A stretch of 64,000 bases of DNA. Origin: Siderastrea radians (lineage: Eukaryota > Cnidaria > Anthozoa > Scleractinia > Rhizangiidae). A program made the translations under genes and the position numbers. The notes under the pieces are model-generated. The model did not search any database, was not told the DNA's origin, and saw only the letters and a program-made list of their open reading frames with translations. The stretch is from contig OZ024891.1 of NCBI GenBank assembly GCA_964017195.1, positions 11,194,458 to 11,258,457 on the forward strand. Direction: 5' to 3'. Shown here piece by piece: positions 43,244-50,602 of this stretch (the first letter of the stretch is position 1; each line of letters starts with the position of its first letter).

Positions 43244-43462
43244 TCACATGAGGTTGCACGATTCCCCCGCATAGCGTTTTCGTTTCCCACTTTTGATCTC
43301 TGCCATGCGTTTCAAATGCGCTTTTTTGGCATTCTTTTTAGCCAACTTTTCTATCCCTTTGGTGATGGACCAAGCGGCTTTAGGAATCCCCGCAATCACT
43401 GCGTTGATCCCTTCCCCCGCTTGTGGACGTCGTCGTCGTCGTCGTCGTCGTTTCGGAGGCAT
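43244..43462 (-). CDS. 72-residue arginine-rich core-like protein
   Basis: Starts MPPKRRRRRRRRPQAGE-G: the QAGE-G site fits the second adenain type. Then a hydrophobic/helical segment (INAVIAGIPKAAWSITKGIE) and a lysine-rich end. A TATA-like CATAAAAAAG lies at about 43492-43502 over the stop of the upstream gene. Third member of the arginine-rich family. Confidence 0.7.
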   Translation of the reverse strand: MPPKRRRRRRRRPQAGEGINAVIAGIPKAAWSITKGIEKLAKKNAKKAHLKRMAEIKSGKRKRYAGESCNLM

Positions 43463-43497
43463 GATTGACTTGGGTTCCCTTCTCGTCTCTCTCTTTT

Positions 43498-44550
43498 TTA
43501 TGTCTTTTTGAAGTGTAACGTGACAATGGTATGACCTTCACCAAACTTGACCAAGTCTCCTCCTCTACCGATCGTTTCAGCCACTTGAATGTGAATCATT
43601 TCCACCACCTCGTTACGAAGAGGTAGGTATTGAATGTGCAACGGTTCAAAATACATGGTGCCACGTCCTTCTCGTTTGTATTGGACTTCACGCAACAAAT
43701 CGGTCACGCGATTGCCAACCACACTGCTGCCTGCCACGTCGGAGTACACGTGCAACGATCGTGTGGGGTCACCCACCACCGCCCGAAACGCCACATTCAA
43801 ATTGGTGAAACGCCAATTCACGCTGAAACTCAACCAAATCCACGTGGTCCCAGCACCATCCGTGCTCACTTGATAATACTCCGGGTCGTTCTTGCTATTT
43901 CTTAATTCAATGTCGCTATTGTTGGGTACCTTGTCATCACGGAATTCCATGTTCAAATTGGGTCCCAACTCATAGTTTCCTTGGTCGTTTTTTTTAAACC
44001 ATCCCATTTTTTCGGCCATGAGATGATGAATGGCCATGTGAGGAACGAACATCGTCGTGTTGTCTTTGTATGGAAGCACGTACTTGTACCGCATGATATT
44101 GCGATTGTTCATGACCAAATCCTCGCCGTCCCACTCAAAGGTCGTACACGTCTTCTTTCCCCGCTCCGTATACGGCGTACCATAGTAGCCCATGTAAGAA
44201 TAGTTCATACGTTGCCTCACCCAATGAAAAAAGGCTTTCATGAAGGTCACACCATCCACAATGGAATCATCATGTTTCAAATCGTCCATTTTCATATTGT
44301 AGCTAAAGACCTTACGCCCCGCGGAGGACGTCAATCGATAACAAGAGGTACCAAACACGAACTGATCCGATGGCAGCAGATTAAAAATGTTGACCCCTGT
44401 GTCCGGTAAGGAAATGGCACTCAACCCCACTTGCCATCCACCCCCTGTGAGCTGTAACGGTTGAGGTAGACGAATCTTGAAGGAATTGGGTTGGTTGTTG
44501 GGAAATTCACGTCGGTTGGCATGACTGGGTAACGTCACGTAGAACGACAT
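43498..44550 (-). CDS. Minor capsid/penton-like protein, paralogue 1
   Basis: 350 residues. N-terminus MSFYVTLPSHANRREFPNN, then LPQPLQLTGGGWQVGLSAIS; C-terminus LHVYSDV, LLREVQY, FEPLHIQYLPLR and FGEGHTIVTLHFKK. The same start and end patterns recur in the products of 44567-45607 and 51229-52182, so these are three copies of one family. I assign it to the Polinton minor capsid (penton-like, PX) group by pattern memory and beta-rich composition; a structure comparison would settle it. ATG at 44550. Confidence 0.7.
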   Translation of the reverse strand: MSFYVTLPSHANRREFPNNQPNSFKIRLPQPLQLTGGGWQVGLSAISLPDTGVNIFNLLPSDQFVFGTSCYRLTSSAGRKVFSYNMKMDDLKHDDSIVDGVTFMKAFFHWVRQRMNYSYMGYYGTPYTERGKKTCTTFEWDGEDLVMNNRNIMRYKYVLPYKDNTTMFVPHMAIHHLMAEKMGWFKKNDQGNYELGPNLNMEFRDDKVPNNSDIELRNSKNDPEYYQVSTDGAGTTWIWLSFSVNWRFTNLNVAFRAVVGDPTRSLHVYSDVAGSSVVGNRVTDLLREVQYKREGRGTMYFEPLHIQYLPLRNEVVEMIHIQVAETIGRGGDLVKFGEGHTIVTLHFKKT

Positions 44551-44566
44551 GTTGTCTTCTTCTTCT

Positions 44567-45607
44567 TCACACGACCACTTCCCTTTTAAAGTGGAGGGTC
44601 AGGAGGGTATGCCCTTCACCAAACTTCACGAGATCCCCATTGATTTCGGCCATCTGGGTTTCTACGATTTCCACCACTTCCTTGCGTACTGGGACATATT
44701 GAATATGTCGAGGTTCAAAGTGGGTGGTTTCTTGGGGGTGGTACTTGATTTCTCGTAAGAGATCGGTGATACGGCCCCCTACCATGCTGCTAGTCCCTAC
44801 ATCACAATACACGTGCAAAGGACGCGTCGGAGCAAATTCCGACGAGTGACGAAAGGTCTGGTTCAAATTCACAAACCGCCAAGGGCACGATAGACTCAAT
44901 TTCAGATAATCCCCCTCCACTTTCCAAAAGGTGGGTTTGTTGCTGGCATCGCGGATATCCGTCGGGGTGGGAATGGTGGAAATGCCTTCAAATTCTTGCA
45001 AGAGATTCGGGCCCAATCGATACTGGCCGGGGGACACTTGTTCAATCCAACCCATTTTCAGGGCCAAGGTTCTGCCCCATGACACGCGTGCCACATGGGT
45101 TTTGTAATCCACATTGGTGGTATTCAACAACAAATCCCCTTCGGTGGTCCATTCAAAGGTCGGGTACAATTTGCGTCCATCGGTCCCCACCAATTTGTCT
45201 TTGGGTTTGATTCGTTTAGCACGTTCTTGCTGGTAACGATAGACCAGTTGGTGAAAAAATTGAACTCCCGTCAACGAGGTCATCTCCTTTCTCATGTCTT
45301 GAGCCTTGACGGTCCATTCCTGCTCTTGAAACCACCATGCGTCCCCAAACTCTTCTACTTTAAAGTCGTGTTCGTGCCATCGTACGTACAACAGAGGATG
45401 GGAATCACCCACGCCTCCTTCTTCCGCTATCACTGGAATGGTGGGTAAGGATAAACTCACCATACCCACCATCCATCCTCGTCCCATAAATCGAATAGGT
45501 TTGGGCAATCGGTTTCTGAAATGATGACTCTTGTTCCCAGGAAACTCTTTGGTACTCGCATGACTCATCAACGTCACGTAAAACGACGAGTTAGGCACCA
45601 ACGTCAT
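44567..45607 (-). CDS. Minor capsid/penton-like protein, paralogue 2
   Basis: 346 residues. Begins MTLVPNSSFYVTLMSHASTK; shares PKPIRFMGRGWMVGMVSLSL with paralogue 1 and ends LLREIKY, FEPRHIQYVPVR, FGEGHTLLTLHFKRE. Tandem with paralogue 1 (16 bp apart), so it arose by local duplication, and the pair then diverged in the middle. Start ATG 45607 sits 4 bp below the integrase stop. Confidence 0.7.
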   Translation of the reverse strand: MTLVPNSSFYVTLMSHASTKEFPGNKSHHFRNRLPKPIRFMGRGWMVGMVSLSLPTIPVIAEEGGVGDSHPLLYVRWHEHDFKVEEFGDAWWFQEQEWTVKAQDMRKEMTSLTGVQFFHQLVYRYQQERAKRIKPKDKLVGTDGRKLYPTFEWTTEGDLLLNTTNVDYKTHVARVSWGRTLALKMGWIEQVSPGQYRLGPNLLQEFEGISTIPTPTDIRDASNKPTFWKVEGDYLKLSLSCPWRFVNLNQTFRHSSEFAPTRPLHVYCDVGTSSMVGGRITDLLREIKYHPQETTHFEPRHIQYVPVRKEVVEIVETQMAEINGDLVKFGEGHTLLTLHFKREVVV

Positions 45608-45611
45608 TGTT

Positions 45612-46784
45612 TTATCGTCGTCGTCGTCGTTTGCGTGGTCGAAGGGATGTCACGTCTCCACGAGCAATCCAACTATTGTACTTGTCTGGCCACCCTTTCC
45701 ACTTGACCAACCAACGATCTTTTTGTCGCTTAAGTACCTTCTCGATCCGAAACACATCGGACACCTGGACTTTTTGTAAATCCTCTTCATAAAACGTACC
45801 TTTGATGGGGGTATCATCCCATTCGTGAATCTTATACGTGGGCACGGGACCCGGGATCACACGATGCACCACAAACACTTCTTCGGTCCAACCGGGTAAA
45901 TAGCCTTTTTCAAAGGTACGATGAATCGTATTGAGACGGACCCGATCTCCCACCTTCAATTGGGGTTTTTTCTGACCTTTCAATCGTTTGCTGTACAACC
46001 GTTTCCACACCGCTTCTTCGTTGTCCCATGTCACGTCTTGAGGGGCCATACCAATACTTCGATGACGGGTGGCATTGTACCCTTGTACCAACTGGGGTAA
46101 GACATTGTCAAAGCGTAAGGTGTTGGCCGTGGTCAAATAACGGTACAATCGTTCTTTCAAGGTCCGATTAAATCGTTCCACCACACTGGCTTTGGCATCC
46201 CCTTCGGTCGAAAAATGATTGATGTCTTGCTCGTCGACCCATCGTTGAAAGGTCCGATTGTAAAATTCTTTCCCTCGATCCGTTTGCAATCGCTTGGGGT
46301 GACGCCCTTGTCTCACAATCTTCTCAAAGGCTTTCACTAGGGCCACCCCGGTTTTGGTTTTCAACGGTTGGACCCACGCGTACTTGGACAAGACATCCAC
46401 GACGGTCAATAAGTAGCGTATACCCCGATTATGTTTGGCTAAACGTTGCACTTCCACTAAATCCGCCGCCCATTGATCATCTAATCCCCCTACCACCACG
46501 GGTAAGGTAGCAAAACGACGACGACGTGGTTTATGCAAGGTGTAGCCCACATCCTGTTCCAAGAGCCGTTGGGCTTTTTTCAAAGGGAGACCCTGGGCTT
46601 TGGCAAACCGTTGTACCCCGCCTAAACTCCCGGGGGCACTAGGATCCTGGTAACGACTTAACCATTGTTGCGAGACATTGGTTTTCTTCTTCTTCGTTGA
46701 CGACACAGGGCGTTTGCTTCTCTTCAACCATGAGGACGAGGCCCAGCGTTGGGTTCTCTTTCGAGGGGCCATACTTTCTGACAT
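45612..46784 (-). CDS. Retrovirus-like integrase with chromodomain
   Basis: 390 residues. Catalytic D108 (WAADL), D169 (LQTDRGKEF) and E203 (SVVERFNRTLK) form the DDE triad; the second and third are separated by 33 residues. An SH3-like KVGDRVRL segment follows at about 277, and a C-terminal chromodomain (FRIEKVLKRQ, then WLVKWKGWP and NSWI, about 345-378) ends in arginines. It inserts the element and makes the 6-bp target duplication. Chromodomains can direct integration to marked chromatin. Open throughout. Two in-frame ATGs (46784, 46772). Confidence 0.95.
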   Translation of the reverse strand: MSESMAPRKRTQRWASSSWLKRSKRPVSSTKKKKTNVSQQWLSRYQDPSAPGSLGGVQRFAKAQGLPLKKAQRLLEQDVGYTLHKPRRRRFATLPVVVGGLDDQWAADLVEVQRLAKHNRGIRYLLTVVDVLSKYAWVQPLKTKTGVALVKAFEKIVRQGRHPKRLQTDRGKEFYNRTFQRWVDEQDINHFSTEGDAKASVVERFNRTLKERLYRYLTTANTLRFDNVLPQLVQGYNATRHRSIGMAPQDVTWDNEEAVWKRLYSKRLKGQKKPQLKVGDRVRLNTIHRTFEKGYLPGWTEEVFVVHRVIPGPVPTYKIHEWDDTPIKGTFYEEDLQKVQVSDVFRIEKVLKRQKDRWLVKWKGWPDKYNSWIARGDVTSLRPRKRRRRR

Positions 46785-47083
46785 TCATCCCATAACGTCG
46801 ATATGGTGGGGACCGTGTGGGGATGCGCCTTTTGAATGATTCGATACCATCGCCATGCCTCTGGGTGGACTTTTAACAATAGGACAAACACCACCCATCG
46901 ATACAAGTTGCGGTCGACGTGGGTTTCTTCAAAGAGGTGGAGAGGATGCGTGTCCTCGGGACATGGGGGTATGGGGATTTGGGTGCCGGGTTGATGATCA
47001 TATAAGACTTGACAAAGGGTTTGATGACATTGCCATTGTACCAGGGACAAGACAGAATCCCATGCATAACACATAGACTCCAT
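46724..47083 (-). CDS. Unknown protein upstream of integrase
   Basis: 119 residues from ATG 47083, chosen for its good context (CACCATGG) and because the upstream in-frame ATG (47119) overlaps the AATAAA of the preceding gene. Rich in W, H and P (YRWVVFVLLLKVHPEAWRWY); no family recognised. It overlaps the integrase start by 61 bp in another frame. Confidence 0.55.
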   Translation of the reverse strand: MESMCYAWDSVLSLVQWQCHQTLCQVLYDHQPGTQIPIPPCPEDTHPLHLFEETHVDRNLYRWVVFVLLLKVHPEAWRWYRIIQKAHPHTVPTISTLWDECQKVWPLEREPNAGPRPHG

Positions 47084-47102
47084 GGTGACATTGATAAAAA
47101 AG

Positions 47103-47108
47103 TTTATT
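47103..47108 (-). terminator. Polyadenylation signal after the GRF-finger gene
   Basis: AATAAA on the minus strand 12 bp after the TGA/TAA end of the 47120-47974 gene, suggesting its transcript ends here and the next gene has its own promoter. Confidence 0.5.
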
Positions 47109-47119
47109 CGTTCTCTCAT

Positions 47120-47974
47120 TTAAAAGAGACGGTCATACGCAACCGTCTCCAGGCTTTTCTGCCAGTTCTCCACACTGTCACTGTACTTAGGGGGTGGCGG
47201 AGCTGGGGCTACCATCATTTCTTGTCGGTTCTTGAGATCTTGAATTTCTCGTAACAATTGTTTCTCATAATCTGTCAGGGGGCGTTCTCGTTCCACGTCC
47301 TCTTTCCTTCTGACTGGAGGGGGCGGGCCTGGGATGTCATAGCCCCTCTTGGGATATCCTTGAGCATCACGGGTGGGTGGTTCAGCGAGTGCATCGGCTT
47401 TTTTGGGAGGGTTGTCATGAAACCAACTCCAGTACTTGGGACCCAAGGGTTGATCGGCCCATCGGAAGAAGCCACACTTTTTCTTGGAACAATTCAGAAA
47501 CAAGCGATCGGGATTCTGAGTCGAATGACTCTGTTGAAGCGTGGCGGGTTCACGGCAAAAACATTGCAAACAACGCCACATGTCCAACACCTCTGAATGA
47601 ACTTGACTATACACGGCTTTCATATACTCCAGAACTTGATCTTGTCCACAAAACAGCCAACACGGTTGCATGGGACATTTCACATAAGGCCATCCCTTTT
47701 GAGATTGACGGGCCTCCAAACGCACCTCATGGCAAGGACAAACCATAGTGTCCACTGAACTGGGGGCAATGAGGTCTTGGGTCGTCAATGTAAATTGAGG
47801 TGATGGTGGTGTAGATTGCTCCACCATGTCATTCAATTCTTTCATCATGTCTTCCACGGCAGCTCGGGTGTCTTCCACCACTTCGCGCACCACAGGATCA
47901 CAGTCCACATTCTCTTTCTTTTTCTTCTTCCCCGCAGGGTGTACGCTTGGCTTTCTCTTCCGATCCACAGACAT
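47120..47974 (-). CDS. Protein with two GRF-type zinc fingers
   Basis: 284 residues from ATG 47974, 34 bp below a TATAAAAAG box (48008-48016). Basic nuclear-signal-like start (KRKPSVHPAGKKKKK). Finger 1: CPCHEV then VKCPMQPCWLFCG (about 78-112). Finger 2: CLQCFCRE then FLNCSKKKCGFFRWAD (about 135-175), the C-x-C...C...C-x-F-x-W pattern of GRF fingers, which bind single-stranded DNA in topoisomerase 3-alpha, NEIL3 and APE2. The C-terminal part is proline-rich with a coiled segment. Likely a replication or repair protein for the element (inference). Confidence 0.75.
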   Translation of the reverse strand: MSVDRKRKPSVHPAGKKKKKENVDCDPVVREVVEDTRAAVEDMMKELNDMVEQSTPPSPQFTLTTQDLIAPSSVDTMVCPCHEVRLEARQSQKGWPYVKCPMQPCWLFCGQDQVLEYMKAVYSQVHSEVLDMWRCLQCFCREPATLQQSHSTQNPDRLFLNCSKKKCGFFRWADQPLGPKYWSWFHDNPPKKADALAEPPTRDAQGYPKRGYDIPGPPPPVRRKEDVERERPLTDYEKQLLREIQDLKNRQEMMVAPAPPPPKYSDSVENWQKSLETVAYDRLF

Positions 47975-48007
47975 CGTGCTCAAAGGTTTTCATCCCATTC
48001 CCCATGC

Positions 48008-48147
48008 CTTTTTATACCCATGACCCTTACCTGTCATTGGTCAGCTTATCCTACCCATATAAGGACTTGTGATCTTCCCATTGGTCAGCTTATTCAATCC
48101 ATATAAGGACCTCTTGTCTTCCCATTGGTCAACTATCTCTATTTAAG
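48008..48147. promoter_or_regulatory. Divergent promoter with threefold CCAAT/TATA-like repeat
   Basis: Three direct repeats of about 45 bp each contain CATTGGTCA (an inverted CCAAT box) followed by a TATA-like box: CATATAAGGA at 48056 and 48100, CTATTTAAGGA at 48139. The last lies about 38 bp before ATG 48185. A minus-strand TATAAAAAG at 48008-48016 serves the GRF gene. Confidence 0.65.
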
Positions 48148-48184
48148 GAGCTCCCTGGGTCCTCCAACTCGTCATTCCAAGTAG

Positions 48185-48415
48185 ATGGACTACTACAAAG
48201 ATTTCAACCGAGACGACTTTGCTTCCTCCAACGACTATTTGGCTGAACGGGTCAAACGAGGTCTAGCAGCGGGATTCACGTTCCAACAGTGCCGACAGCA
48301 CCACGTCATTGATTTCGGCTTGGCCTTAGAGTTGACTCCCACTGAGATTCTAGCTATTGTGGGTCCTGACACCGGGTACGTATTTCCCAACGAATGCCAC
48401 CCAACATCAACATGA
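48185..48415 (+). CDS. Small protein coupled to the SLOG gene
   Basis: 76 residues starting MDYYKDFNRDDFASSNDYLA; a helix-turn-helix-like middle (RGLAAGFTFQQCRQHHVIDF, then LELTPTEILAIVG). No family recognised. Its TGA overlaps the ATG of the SLOG frame (ATGA, 48412-48415), so ribosomes ending here could restart on the SLOG gene. A spliced product joining the two frames is also possible (a GTACGT donor-like site at about 48376). Confidence 0.62.
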   Translation: MDYYKDFNRDDFASSNDYLAERVKRGLAAGFTFQQCRQHHVIDFGLALELTPTEILAIVGPDTGYVFPNECHPTST

Positions 48416-49089
48416 TTGGAGAACAAGATCTCGGTGCCTTGGAACTCCAGGTGGGTCATGGTCATGTGGTCTACACAGGGGGAGCCAAAGGTACGGATGC
48501 ACTCGTCGAAGAACAAGCCAAACACTTTGGGATGCAATTAGAAGTCCTGGTCCCCCCGAACCATCCTCGAGCCACTTTCATCACCCCTTCTACGGTGGAA
48601 GTCCTGATGTTGGCCAACCCCCATCTTCACCAGGCAGCGGAGAAACTAGGTAAAAAAATGCCCAGTCATTTTTACACCCTGCAATTGCTGCAACGCAATT
48701 ATCAATTGGCCAAAAAAGCCCATACCATCTATGCCTTTGGCATCTTGGAACCGGATCATAATCGCGTGAAAGGAGGCACTGGTTGGACTGTGCAATTGGC
48801 TATGGATCAAGGCAAACCCGTCTATCTCTTTGACATCCCCAGTCAATCATGGTACCGTTCAGACCATTACTACCAAGTCAATGAGAATGCCGCCACCCTG
48901 GTGACTGGCAGTCAATTTGTTCCTTGGGGACCCAAAAAGCCTACCCTACATCAAAGCAGTGCTATCGTGGGATCCCGGGATGTGGACGAGAAAACCCGAG
49001 CAGAAATTCAAGCCTTATTCAACCGCACGTTCTGTCTACCCGAGAACATTGATCAATTACGTATGGAACTGGAAGACTTTCATTTGTAA
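48412..49089 (+). CDS. SLOG-fold (LOG/DprA-like) nucleotide-binding protein
   Basis: 225 residues from ATG 48412 (an in-frame ATG at 48394 adds six). VVYTGGAKGTDALVEE (about 20-35) is the glycine-rich loop of the SLOG Rossmann-like fold; LLQRNYQLAKKAHTIYAFG and KGGTGWTVQLAMDQGKPVYL carry the second ligand-binding GGT. The strand with AIVGSRDVDEK, which is first in ordinary SLOG proteins, lies near the C-terminus, which looks like a permutation. SLOG domains bind nucleotides or NAD-derived signals; in bacterial Thoeris a SLOG domain senses the TIR product. A role in binding host nucleotide signals is inference. Confidence 0.8.
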   Translation: MIGEQDLGALELQVGHGHVVYTGGAKGTDALVEEQAKHFGMQLEVLVPPNHPRATFITPSTVEVLMLANPHLHQAAEKLGKKMPSHFYTLQLLQRNYQLAKKAHTIYAFGILEPDHNRVKGGTGWTVQLAMDQGKPVYLFDIPSQSWYRSDHYYQVNENAATLVTGSQFVPWGPKKPTLHQSSAIVGSRDVDEKTRAEIQALFNRTFCLPENIDQLRMELEDFHL

Positions 49090-49414
49090 TTTTTTTTTTT
49101 AGTTTTTATTTTTGGAATTGTACATAGCCTTTTCAATTTTTTTTATTTTTTATTTTTTCAATCTGTACATACTTTTTTTACTTTTTATTTTTTCAAACTG
49201 TAGATAGCTTTTCCAATTTGTAAATAGGAGCGCCCCACCCGCATGGCAAAAGACCCCAGACAACCATTTGTAAAAAAACATCAACTCTTCTTTTTAATTA
49301 AAATTTTAAAAAACTGACAACACTGAGTTTGCACGTTCATCATAAATAGTTGCTCTTGACTCACATGCGTCTTGACTCACAATAAAAAAAAACTCAACAG
49401 GAATTAAAAAATGT
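49090..49414. repeat. AT-rich spacer with three imperfect repeats
   Basis: T-rich blocks followed by CA(A/T)xCTGTACATA or close variants recur at about 49118, 49163 and 49198, with a period near 40-45 bp. They lie in the 3' region of the SLOG transcript. An AATTAAAATTTTAA stretch follows at 49297. No gene recognised. Confidence 0.5.
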
Positions 49415-49798
49415 TCAAGTGCTTAAACAACGCTCCACCGCAGCAAAGACCTCCTTCTCCATTTGTTCCATTCGTGCATATTCGTCCCTTTGCTTAAGCA
49501 TTTCCTTAAAGAAATAGGACACCGTCTCCCACTCGTCCTCTTTATGGACACGCGGCAAGTGCTCCGCCAAGAGTGAGTCGAGTTCTCTGAAATCTGCCAG
49601 CGTGATCGGCCAATACTGTTCGTCCATCGTAAAAACTATCCACTTGTAAATCCAAGGGATTACTTTCTTTACTAGTTTCTTCTTCAACAATCTGTAGGTC
49701 ACAGTTTCCAGTGGCAGACCGTTCTCCGTCTCGACGAAACACAAAAAAAAAATAAGCGAAGAAACGCGGCCACGCGCTGCCGGGTCAAACCCCTCCAT
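49415..49798 (-). CDS. Unknown protein, second part of a possibly frameshifted gene
   Basis: 127 residues from ATG 49798. From about residue 20 the composition is that of a real folded protein (LETVTYRLLKKKLVKKVIPW, then FRELDSLLAEHLPRVH and a helical end). No family recognised. The frame at 49699-49941 enters the same region, and both meet at a run of ten T (minus strand, 49743-49752); a one-base slip there would join them. Start and true extent are uncertain. Confidence 0.5.
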   Translation of the reverse strand: MEGFDPAARGRVSSLIFFLCFVETENGLPLETVTYRLLKKKLVKKVIPWIYKWIVFTMDEQYWPITLADFRELDSLLAEHLPRVHKEDEWETVSYFFKEMLKQRDEYARMEQMEKEVFAAVERCLST

Positions 49799-49941
49799 GC
49801 TTCCTCTCGTCTTTGGTAAATACGGGTGGTATGGCGTTGCAGTGGCGTCTGCTGCGGGCCAACTCGTCTCCTCAACGCCTCTTCTCCTCCCACGTTCATC
49901 ACACTACACAGGGAACCCAACCGCCTTCTCGTTTCGGACAT
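49699..49941 (-). CDS. Unknown protein, first part of a possibly frameshifted gene
   Basis: 80 residues from ATG 49941, about 77 bp below a TATATAAG box (50018-50025), so it is the first ATG on that transcript. Arginine-rich (MSETRRRLGSLCSV, then LQRHTTRIYQRREEAW). After the T10 run the frame reads poor, arginine-rich sequence, whereas the other frame reads well, suggesting the real gene changes frame here by an indel, slippage or splicing. Confidence 0.45.
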   Translation of the reverse strand: MSETRRRLGSLCSVMNVGGEEALRRRVGPQQTPLQRHTTRIYQRREEAWRGLTRQRVAAFLRLFFFCVSSRRRTVCHWKL

Positions 49942-50017
49942 TTTTGCGACACCAACTGACAAAAGTCAAGACAGCACGAACTCAAAGCTAGGAGTGACGT
50001 CCTGTGGTCTCCCTTGA

Positions 50018-50168
50018 CTTATATACCCCCGATCCGCGCAATGCATGATGGGCCATCTAAGGAGGGGGGAGGGGGGTCCCCCCACCTCTTCCCCTCCCAA
50101 AGCATCATGGGTCTTTCTCTCATTGGACCATTCCCTCCCACGTGACCCTTTTGTTTCTCTATAAAAAA
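50018..50168. promoter_or_regulatory. Divergent promoter, inverted copy of the polB promoter
   Basis: TATATAAG (minus, 50018-50025) and TATAAAAAA (plus, 50160-50168, 30 bp before ATG 50198) flank a GGGGGGTCCCCCC hairpin (about 50072-50087), an inverted CCAAT box (about 50124) and a CACGTG box (about 50139-50144). Order and sequence match 34784-34948 read in reverse. Confidence 0.7.
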
Positions 50169-50197
50169 CCCACTGTCCCATTCCATCTTTCACACTC

Positions 50198-50395
50198 ATG
50201 GATGATCCAGTCCTCAGTCCAGAAGCCCAACAAGTGATTGATCGTCTACGAGCCTTGTTGGGTCAACTCGAAAAAGACTTGGAGGAAATCCGTTTCAAAG
50301 CTCCTTATTTTGAACTGCTTCGACTTCACAGTCAAAAACATCTCAGTCGTAACGAATTGTGTTTATTAACCTTAAAAAACTTCTACCAGTGGTGA
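50198..50395 (+). CDS. Small helical protein, paralogue A
   Basis: 65 residues: LSPEAQQVIDRLRALLGQLE, then FELLRLHSQKHLSRNELCLL. The next gene is a clear relative (LSPEAVQILQRLG, then LTYQELCRLRQEAIITPTEF). All-helical, no known family. TGA at 50393-50395 is followed at once by the ATG of the next gene. Likely an early or regulatory protein because of its promoter type (inference). Confidence 0.68.
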   Translation: MDDPVLSPEAQQVIDRLRALLGQLEKDLEEIRFKAPYFELLRLHSQKHLSRNELCLLTLKNFYQW

Positions 50396-50602
50396 ATGGG
50401 CGACAAAGCCGACAAGCTAAGTCCTGAAGCCGTGCAAATCCTACAACGTTTAGGAGAGATCCGAAAACAAATCCTCGACCTGGTCCAACCCTTACGTTAC
50501 CAACTCACTTATCAAGAACTGTGCCGACTCCGTCAAGAAGCCATCATCACCCCCACCGAATTTCAGCTCTTGACCAATCCACTCTTTGATCCATTCGCCT
50601 GA
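50396..50602 (+). CDS. Small helical protein, paralogue B
   Basis: 68 residues, tandem duplicate of the previous gene with about one third identity by eye. ATG abuts the upstream TGA, and its own TGA overlaps the next ATG (TGATG at 50600-50604). No promoter or polyadenylation signal lies between, so the three genes probably share one mRNA. Confidence 0.68.
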   Translation: MGDKADKLSPEAVQILQRLGEIRKQILDLVQPLRYQLTYQELCRLRQEAIITPTEFQLLTNPLFDPFA

